Below, in pieces: positions 33,601 through 41,037 of a stretch of 41,037 nucleotides of DNA; position 1 is the stretch's first letter; each line of letters begins with the position of its first letter. The notes under the pieces are model-generated. The model saw only the letters and a program-made list of their open reading frames with translations, did no database searches and was not told where the DNA came from. The position numbers and the translations under genes were made by a program. Source of the DNA: Helochares maculicollis (Eukaryota > Arthropoda > Insecta > Coleoptera > Hydrophilidae). Location: assembly GCA_033557835.1 (NCBI GenBank), contig JAWQRO010000373.1:1-41037 (forward strand), read 5' to 3'.

Positions 33601-34680
33601 ATAAATCGAAATAAATTATTCTACAAAGTATCACGAACAATTAATTAGAAGCAAAATCGTCGACTCTCAAACCTCAAAGAAATTTCTTTGAAGAAATTAA
33701 TGATAATGTAATGCATTTGGATATAACAAAGGATGAAAACAAATCATAAAGTCTAATTCTGTAATCGTTTAAGAATAATCTTGAAAATTCTGGCCGAATC
33801 CTAGATATAAACATGGGTTTGTAAGAACTTTTGTTATTTTTGTAAAAATATTGAACATAAACGTCCTTAAGATTGGCCGTAAAAGAAAATTTTAACGACG
33901 GATAATAAAAATACTGTTGAAATCGACGTAGAAATCGCCAACATAATGTTGACTGCATTTTTAAAACAATTCAAACGAGCTTATCCTTCATAACAACTTT
34001 ATAAGATTGAATTCTAATGAATTGTATTAAGATCTTCACAAGCTTGCAAAAATTCTACAGAACTCTACTCAACGAAATATTTCTAGCTAACCCAACTCCA
34101 CATTTGCTTTAAATTAGTTTTCTAGCAAATTATACAACTTTTAACATATATACAAAATGTTTGCATTTATATTTCATTTCATGTGTTACTTAACATGAAC
34201 CTCCCTGTTGCTACATATATTTGCAAAAGTACAAAGTTTAGGATATGATATTGTATGTGCTGGAATTACAATTTAGCTATTTTTTAAACTTAACCTGATA
34301 TTATTATTACACTCAATATTTAATCCAAGAGAAATATTACAATTGTATGGTGCCAGTAGATTGCACCATTCTATCCGTGATCATATAATTGGCCATGCAT
34401 CGAAATATGCGTCCTTAACCAAATTAACGCTTGCGTTTGAGAGTCAATTTTATTTACCATGCTAAAACTAGTTAAAAAATACGATTACCAACAAAAGAAT
34501 TATCTAAAACAAATCGTGTCACAAATCGATTTCTATTTTACCACAAAAGCGACACTAACGATGTTGTGAAATGCAAGTTAATTGAATTTATTGAAAAAAC
34601 TGATCCGCTGCAAACAATTCATGTAAAATCTTACTTTCTACTAAAACATTTGCTAAATAAAACACATTCATTTAAGTAAT
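30700..34680. other. Intergenic region between convergent genes (may include long 3' UTRs)
   Basis: AT-rich, no gene recognised. Short ORFs such as 30788-30973 plus and 33674-33958 minus are rich in Phe, Tyr and Ile because of base composition. The part 31970-33960 is strand-asymmetric and A-rich (listed separately). Confidence 0.75.
31970..33960. repeat. Long A-rich, strand-asymmetric degenerate repeat block
   Basis: About 2 kb with A strongly favoured over T on the plus strand and recurring approximate words (ATCAAGGATA, GGATCAAGG, CAGAATTCAAATT, TAAAAATTCT). It resembles the block at 18400-19560. No exact unit can be defined by eye; it may be an old tandem repeat or the remains of non-LTR element tails. 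Confidence 0.3.
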
Positions 34681-34685
34681 ATTAA

Positions 34686-34691
34686 TTTATT
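34686..34691 (-). terminator. Poly(A) signal for the secreted-protein gene
   Basis: TTTATT on the plus strand, i.e. AATAAA on the minus strand, about 170 bp after the stop codon. The nearer TTTATT at 34859-34864 overlaps the stop codon and is less likely. Confidence 0.45.
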
Positions 34692-34859
34692 TCGCTATAA
34701 CAATAACAATAAAACAGTTTTTGTCGCACTGACACTAAACCTATATAAACAACATCACAAAAATTAAGTGGGTATTAAATGCGGTTTAACATAACATACA
34801 TTTAATGAAATGTTTTGTGATTCAATATGCTGCAGTTAGGTAAACCTCGCCAATCTATT

Positions 34860-37516
34860 TTATTTTGGTTTGACATCTACGTCGAATATTCTTTCGTACT
34901 CGGATACATCTACCATGTATTTAGGTAAAATTATTCCGTGGACTTTGCTGTAAACAGGTTTCGTTTCGAGTGCAATAACTCCCTCTTCATCTCCCTCAGT
35001 TCTTTTTTGAGAATCAGAAGCAAAATCAGAATCTTCATCTTTTACTTTCCTTTGCTGACGTCTATTTTCCCTGCTTTCTTCCACAACCACATCTCTTGCT
35101 ATGTTTTTATTTCTTTTAAGTTTCCTCGGTACCCGCGATTTGTTTACAAGAGGAATCGCTGTAGTTGTTCTTAGTCTGGCAGTACTGTTTCTAGATGGTT
35201 CAGCTGCAACATCAATAGGACTTTGTGTGGTAAACTTTTTATACTGACGTCTCTTCTTTTGAGAATCTTCTGTATTTAATTCTTTGGTAACAGGCTTTTG
35301 TTTGGATTCAGCTTCTTCTCCTTCTTGAGAATTTTCTTTTTCTTCTTCGGGGCTTTTCACTTTTTTAACTTCGTGATAAGCTATGTGACTCGACTGTGGC
35401 TGAGATTCAGAAACGTACATACATTCTTCATTTTTAATGCCGTTTTTGTCAACACACAAATAGCATGTCATTCCATTTCTATGTGCCTTCTTGCACTGAG
35501 ATCTATCTTTCTTGGCAAACTCTGCTAAAACTGCTTCTACATCCTTTTTTGTATCTTCGTCATTGTACTCATAAGGTTTCCTCACTTTTTTTTCTTCGTT
35601 TTTAGTTTCGGACTCTTCATTGTATTTTGGATATATTTTGTAGTGGTAATCTTCAATTTCCTCTTCAAACGGTTGCTTTTCTCTTTTATCTTTTCGTTCG
35701 GAAGAATCTGGGCTACCATATAGCTCGGGATCTAGCCCACGAAGTCCAGATTTTTCCCTATTTGTTGTACTTTCCACAAAATGTTCGGGAAATTCATATG
35801 AGGACTCTTTTTGATTTTTTCTGCTTTCTTCGGGTTGCCGTTCATTAGAGCTTAAGCGTCTTTTGGCTTGAGGTTTTGTCTTCCTTTCACTTTTCCTGTA
35901 GCTCTCTTTGTCATGTCGCCTGTTTGGACTATCTTCGAATGAAAAATTTTCAACTTGTCTTTGATTTTTAGGCGTCCTCTTTTTATAATTTCTTCGTGTA
36001 ATAGCCGGTTTTTCGTCGACCTCAACGATTTCTTTAGGCTCAGTACTTTCGACTACTTTGTCTTCGATCGGGTTTTCATTTTCATCAAATTTTCTTTCTC
36101 TGACGTACGCGTATTTTTTTTCCGCCGGAGCCGATGTGTAAGAACATTGTTCATAGTTGCCTCCAGTTTTTGGATTTGTGCACACCATGCAAGTCATAGT
36201 CTTCTTTTTAATCTTTTTGCAATTTTCGCCATTTTGCACCAGTTTTTCAGATACGACTTCGGATTCACTCTTTTCTTTCTCACTTTCATCGAAATATTCT
36301 TGCGGGAATCTGTACTCATCTACAGGGCCAAAATCTTTTTGATTATACTCAGACTTAGCAAAATCTTCTGGAATTGAATAATATTTATGAGATTGAGACT
36401 TGACGTAATCGTAAGGATTTACATATTCTTCTTTTTCTTCTTCGTCTTCCTTTTCTTTCTGCTGTTTATCAGTGTATCGTTTGAATCTATAACTCTCTGG
36501 GGAAATTGGTTTTGAATACTTTTCAGCCTTGCCAATAAAATAATTTTGTTCTTTTGGATCGGAGCTGTAGGAGCATTGTTCAAAATTGGCGCCATTTTTG
36601 GGGTCTTCGCATACATAACAATTCATTGCTTGTCTTTTAAATCTTCCAGTGCGAATATCTTTTTCGGAAACATCCTTGTTGATTAGTTTACATTTTTTAG
36701 CTTGTGCATTTTTGGGTGCACTTTTTGACAGAGATTCTGTAGCTAGTTTTTCGTAATTATTATTATTGGTCGAAGCATCTGCAACTTTAGCATATGTTGG
36801 ATTAAATGGGGCCACAGTGCTTTGTAAATTTTCGAAAAAGTTGTTTTTCAGTCCAAATTGGTCCGTAACGGGCTGAAAGCTGTACTTTTGGTATGGCGAT
36901 AAAGTTGGTTGCGGTACTTGCGTGTATTTCGTGTAATAATTTGGCAGGAGAGGGTTGGTGGGAATGTTGTAATTGGATTTACCTATTTCTTCTTGATTTT
37001 GTTTCTGCAAGTCAACTTGTGGCAGGTTATACAAATGCTTGATATCGAAATCAAAAGATGCTGCTTTAGGTTTATTGAATTGAGGCGCTTTTTCTTCTTC
37101 GGCTTCTGCTTCTTCATCATCTTCATTTAATTCTTCTTTATTTTCTTCTAAATTTTCCTTCTCGTCTTCATCTTCTTCTAAGTTTTCGTTTCTATAGTCA
37201 TAATCTGGAGATCGATTCAAATCGTGCACTTCAGTTGCATATGACTTTAAGTGCTCTTTTGCCAAGCTGGCAGGTACTCTGTGTGACACGTAATTTGGAC
37301 CTGGTCGAGTTTCTGCTTCTTCATTTGTTTGTTCTTCTAGTTTTTGCTGCTGCTGTTTTTGCGCAGCTTGCTCGAAGTAGTCACGACTAAAAGGGTCTGA
37401 GCTACCAGCAAACCCAAAACCTAAAGGATTCAAAAACCCAGCTGCTGCTTTAGTTTCTTGCACGAGCGGTACTACTGGTTTGTGTACTTCTTTGTTTGTG
37501 GAAGCACTGCTAAAAT
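34860..37516 (-). CDS. Secreted-protein gene, exon 3 (main coding exon)
   Basis: 2657 bp, acceptor GAATTGTAG, stop TAA at 34862-34860. The first two bases complete an Asp codon; the frame continues FSSASTNKEVHKPVVPLVQE. It holds all three cysteine modules: NCYVCEDPKNGANFEQCSY, TCMVCTNPKTGGNYEQCSY and TCYLCVDKNGIKNEECMY. The C-terminus (GIILPKYMVDVSEYERIFDV) is more hydrophobic and less repetitive than the rest, so it may be a conserved tail. Confidence 0.96.
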
Positions 37517-38243
37517 CTACAATTCAACAAAGGTTTGTGAAAAATTAAAACTCGATGTTTATAAATTTTACCAAAGTGAGGTGAACTGAAGAAGCTTGAA
37601 AACTCTACTGGATTAAATCCAGAAGCTCCATTTCCTTGTACTGGGGCGGTGATAAGTGGTGCAGAAACATCTGTTTTGTAAAAATTTGAGTAATCTGGTC
37701 TGTCCGAACCTCCAGTGTAACGAGATTGATGCTCGGCATCACCATCTGATACCTCGTAGTCGGAATTATACCTTTGACCATTTGCCAAACAGGCTGACAA
37801 AATCAAAGAAGCCTGAAAATTTTTAGTAATTAATTTCTATGCTAAATGGAGCGTTAAGGAACCAAGTGTTTTCAAATGTTTTTTGTTTAAGAAGATTGCT
37901 TGTGGTCATTCAGGTAAAAAATTGGGTCATTAAAAATTAGATGACAATAAATAAAAATTTTCAAAATAATACTGCACTTTCTACTATTGATTGTAGAGAA
38001 ACATTATCGTAAAATTAACAGTATCACACGAAGTATTTATTTCGCTTACTTTAGACTATAGTATATAAATTAATAAATATTTTTGTTTTATATATAATTT
38101 TATAGACTCAAATATTATTGAAGACATTGAACTCTTTACGGATTATCAATAGAATATGTATTTATGTTAAAAGGATTGTTATTAATATACGTTTGTAAGT
38201 ATAAATGACTCACCTGTAACAAGATGCTTCTTTTGAGAAGCAT
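34860..38243 (-). CDS. Predicted secreted protein with three four-cysteine modules, 975 aa, 3 exons
   Basis: Exons 38243-38214, 37812-37572 and 37516-34860 join in frame to 975 residues. The N-terminus MLLKRSILLQ/ASLILSACLANG is a signal peptide, so the protein is probably secreted. After it come Tyr/Pro/Asn-rich and strongly acidic Glu/Asp/Lys-rich low-complexity segments. Three modules carry the only cysteines of the mature chain: C366, C390, C393, C405; C523, C533, C536, C548; C765, C775, C778, C789. Each shows M-x-C-x-x-C and then E-x-C-x-Y. Module 1 has 14 extra residues after its first Cys, including RFKR. Two RFKR sites (382-385, 434-437) could be cut by furin-like proteases. I do not recognise the family. 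A matrix, cuticle-associated or hemolymph protein is possible but unproven. Expression control: TATA promoter just upstream. Confidence 0.93.
37517..37571 (-). other. Short intron (55 bp) of the secreted-protein gene
   Basis: On the minus strand: donor GTAAAA, acceptor TTGTAG, phase 1. Near the lower size limit for insect introns. Confidence 0.88.
37572..37812 (-). CDS. Secreted-protein gene, exon 2
   Basis: 241 bp. Encodes the rest of the signal peptide (ASLILSACLANG), the predicted mature start QRYNSDYEVSDGDAEHQSR, and VQGNGASGFNPVEFSSFF. Acceptor TTTTCAG, donor GTAAAA. The ATG in this frame near 37806 is not present; the true start is in exon 1. Confidence 0.93.
37813..38213 (-). other. 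Intron 1 (401 bp) of the secreted-protein gene
   Basis: Minus-strand donor GTGAGT, acceptor TTTTCAG, phase 0. It splits the signal peptide, a common position in insect genes for secreted and cuticular proteins. AT-rich; nothing else seen. Confidence 0.88.
38214..38243 (-). CDS. Secreted-protein gene, exon 1 (start codon, signal peptide start)
   Basis: Ten codons, MLLKRSILLQ, with ATG at 38243-38241 in the context GGAAAAATG. Followed by donor CAG/GTGAGT. Too short to stand out as an ORF; found from the splice signal, the signal-peptide continuity with exon 2 and the TATA box upstream. Confidence 0.9.
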
Positions 38244-38280
38244 TTTTCCAACCACTTATACACCACAAAAATCACAATAA

Positions 38281-38315
38281 AGTTGATGCAACAGTATTTT
38301 GAAACTATTTATATA
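38281..38315 (-). promoter_or_regulatory. Core promoter of the secreted-protein gene: TATA box and initiator
   Basis: On the minus strand TATATAAATAG (38315-38305) is followed by GCATCAACT, whose TCA (38286-38284) lies about 30 bp downstream and fits an initiator. This predicts a transcript start near 38284 and a 5' UTR of about 41 bases. Confidence 0.7.
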
Positions 38316-38319
38316 CAGA

Positions 38320-41037
38320 TTTCCCACCACCACCAGGTGTGATTTTGTTCTTCGTAACTCGAAAGCGAAGTGTCTCGGTTTAAATTCCAATATTTCTTAA
38401 AAACCTCGTTCAATCATGCGAATATGATTGTGTGCGGCTAACCGACCGTTAAACAGTTCTTTTTGATTATTTTAGCAAATTATTAATTAGTTTATTTAGT
38501 TTGTCTAATTGTTGTCAATCTAGATAACTAACTAAAGTGCTGTTGCATTTTCACGTCAATGATCAATTATTTACAGTTAAGCAATCAATTGTTTGGTTGC
38601 AGCATGTTTAAAATTAAATCATAAGTACCGAAAACATTTTGATTTAATTTATATTATTCTCTTAATATTGCATATACGTAGTTTTGCAAATCCTCTATGA
38701 TACAAAGCTCCTGTACGTTAGGCAACTAAAATTACAGAATACTTTACACGGTATACATATATATAAGTAAAATAACGTGCATAACGATAATATAATTTAG
38801 CGTGACAGTGATTACTATATCATGGAAATCGTATTGCATTTCTAATCACATACTTCAAGGACGAAAGTATTTCAGCTGGAATTTATCATTAAAAATGTAT
38901 ATGAACAATTTTTAACATTTTAACATTGCTTATTTGGAAAATAAATATTAAAGAAATGAATCTATTTGTGTAAAATCAATATTTGAAATATTAAATTTTT
39001 TACTTTGTTCATATATAATATTAAAAAAGTTTAAACGTAACCAAATTTCTCGTACATCTAAAATACTCTCTCGGTATTTTACAATATGCAGTGACTAAAA
39101 ATTGCAACCTTTATTTTTAAATTGTTTTATAAAACTAAATTCGTTATATATATTCAATCCCAAGGACAAAATTTGAAGATTAGACATTTTACTTCTATTG
39201 CAGGTATTCTAAGATTTCAGAATAAAACTAAACATTTTAAATAACATTCATTTAATAAAAAGCATTAATTATAATTATCACCATTACAGTTATTTTTGTA
39301 GATATATTTGAATTCTTCGGATGACCATCTTTTATGATACAGCATCGTATCTCATACATAGTGAATTTTTTGTGAGAAATTCTGAAATAAATTTAATAGC
39401 AGTGGCGATCTTGACTTAGTTCATTGACCAAACTCATTTATCGAATTTTTTGTTTTGAGGATTAATCACTCGCGGCTTTTATTATATTATGTAGCAATTT
39501 TTTAAAATCAACAACTAAAATGAAATTATATAAGCATGTTACAGTAGGATGCTTAAGAAATGGATACTTGAACTCTAAGACAGATGATGTGCTCCAGTAA
39601 GTTCATTTACATCATGTTTTACCTTTACAGCTGCAATTATGTTATCTAACTTGCAAATCTGGTGAGTTTTTTTATAACAAAACCGTTGCTAATTACTTAA
39701 TTGACTGATTGAGTATAAAATGTCTCTACGGAAATATAATAGGAAATGGTAAGGGAGAAAAGTCTGTTTACTTTCTTATGAAGCCGATTGAAAAACTTAC
39801 TCAACTGATTATTCATTAGGTAATTATTCGTAATTGCAAAAAAATCAAAATATTCTTTTAAAACTTGCAACCATTGCGTTATTTCGCTTCATCGATCGAC
39901 AAATCTCTTGAAGCATTAGATCTCGTCCGAAATAAATTGCTGCAGGCATTAATATTTTTATTGTCAATAACCACATTTAGAATATTGATGAAATAGGAAT
40001 AGTAAACAATTGTAAATCTTGCAACTATATGAAAAGAAATAGCTGTTCTAATTTAAAATTTGGAAATTATTTCTATTTATTGCATGTTCGAATTGATAAT
40101 TAGTGTTCTATCATTCTATCATATTGTATTTTAAAAAGAATATTTTAGGCTGTACATATGAAGAAAAATTTGAAACACCTCGTTGTAAATGAATGTATGA
40201 AAGCTGTCTGCATTCAGGGAAGAAGTTAAGAATTCAAGGTATCCAGAACCAGTTTTTGTATGTTTCTATTCTTCCAGCTACGATTCGCGGTGCTACACTT
40301 ATGTAAATTAACCGTCTATATACATTTATAGAAGAATTTCATTTCTTTTATTTTTGCGAAATTTGGTGAGAGTAATAAGATGGCTAATGTTAATTCAATT
40401 TATATAGATCATGTTATACTAAGTTGCCTGAAAAGAATATATAATTAATTTTACAATTTTATATTTTTCTCCACAAACAAAGCCATTATATTTATTACTC
40501 GGCAAGAATATGGGAATGTTTACATACACAAATCAAAATACCACTACACGTTAACAATATGCAGCATAAAAGAGTAATTAAAAAAAGTGTGTTCTGTTTA
40601 TCTAAATAGCACCACTTGAAAACGATAGTTATTGACAATCTATTTTTTATTTTTATTTTGTAAACTACCGGCATAGAATCCATACATAAATACAAACGCT
40701 ACATTTCTGTTCTATAACAAAGTTATAAAAACCAAAGTTAGCTTGCAAGAAAACAAAAATAAAATAAGAGATAAATAATTCAGAAGGCTGAAAATGTTTG
40801 TCGATACAATATACACAAAGGCTGGGAGAAAGTGGAAAATGTTATGCATTATACTTTGATTACTCAAGAAGTAATGAAAATGTATTTGTTTTAATATATT
40901 TTTTTATAATTTATAAAGTGCTGTAAAATTAATAACAGACAGACAGAACCATGCTTTTGTACATTTTTCAAACCTGAAACTTTAGGTATTTCTAAATTAT
41001 TGCCTTGACTTTTAAAAATCTATTGTTTGTTTCAAAA
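38320..41037. other. Upstream/intergenic region of the secreted-protein gene
   Basis: AT-rich, no gene recognised. Only short chance ORFs (such as 40495-40695 minus). It contains a Su(H)-like word TGTGAGAAA at 39371-39379, too isolated to be meaningful. Confidence 0.7.

Noticed and set aside
35955..36377. 140-codon plus-strand ORF rich in Phe, Ile and Ser
   Set aside because: It lies antisense to the large minus-strand coding exon and its composition mirrors the Glu/Lys-rich codons of that gene; no domain is visible.
36419..36616. 65-codon minus-strand ORF overlapping the large exon in another frame
   Set aside because: Shadow of the real coding frame.
39371..39379. Su(H)-type word TGTGAGAAA
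   Set aside because: Single isolated match in AT-rich DNA upstream of the other gene; expected by chance.
1..41037. tRNA, rRNA, CRISPR arrays or bacterial-type operons
   Set aside because: No cloverleaf-like box A/box B pair, rRNA core or regularly spaced direct repeats were seen; the genes are spliced and eukaryotic.

Overview
The window is nuclear DNA from an insect-like arthropod: very AT-rich, with spliced genes, long introns and a decayed mariner transposon. The species cannot be named from the sequence. Two protein-coding genes face each other, both pointing inward.

Gene 1 (plus strand, about 1-30700) is the 3' part of a Pax2/5/8 transcription factor gene, orthologous to Drosophila shaven (sv, also called sparkling or dPax2). 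Eight coding exons were placed by splice signals and reading phase: 4038-4235, 14701-14930, 25126-25211, 25561-25780, 26109-26207, 27120-27335, 30106-30216 and 30363-30583. Joined, they give one continuous frame of 459 residues ending at TAA. They cover the C-terminal half of the paired domain, the Pax octapeptide YSINGILG, a linker where vertebrate members keep a partial homeodomain, and a Ser/Thr/Pro/Tyr-rich C-terminal activation region. The first half of the paired domain and the promoter lie upstream of the window. Two introns of about 10 kb flank the octapeptide exon. They hold several islands of clearly higher GC that look like candidate enhancers or internal promoters, and one mariner relic at 20656-21795.

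Gene 2 (minus strand, 38243 down to 34860) has three coding exons and encodes a predicted secreted protein of 975 residues. It starts with a signal peptide. The rest is long, charged, Glu/Lys-rich and Tyr-rich sequence containing three copies of a four-cysteine module (Cys, then M-x-C-x-x-C, then N/G-x-x-E-x-C-x-Y). I do not recognise the family. A TATA box and initiator-like sequence sit just upstream of its ATG. The two genes converge on an intergenic stretch of about 4 kb that is A-rich and repeat-like.

Other structure includes a diverged tandem repeat in the Pax intron around 28369-29736, short microsatellites, and several A-rich, strand-asymmetric blocks that seem to share a degenerate word set. 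The best candidates for something undescribed are the three-module secreted protein and the GC-rich islands in the two large Pax introns.
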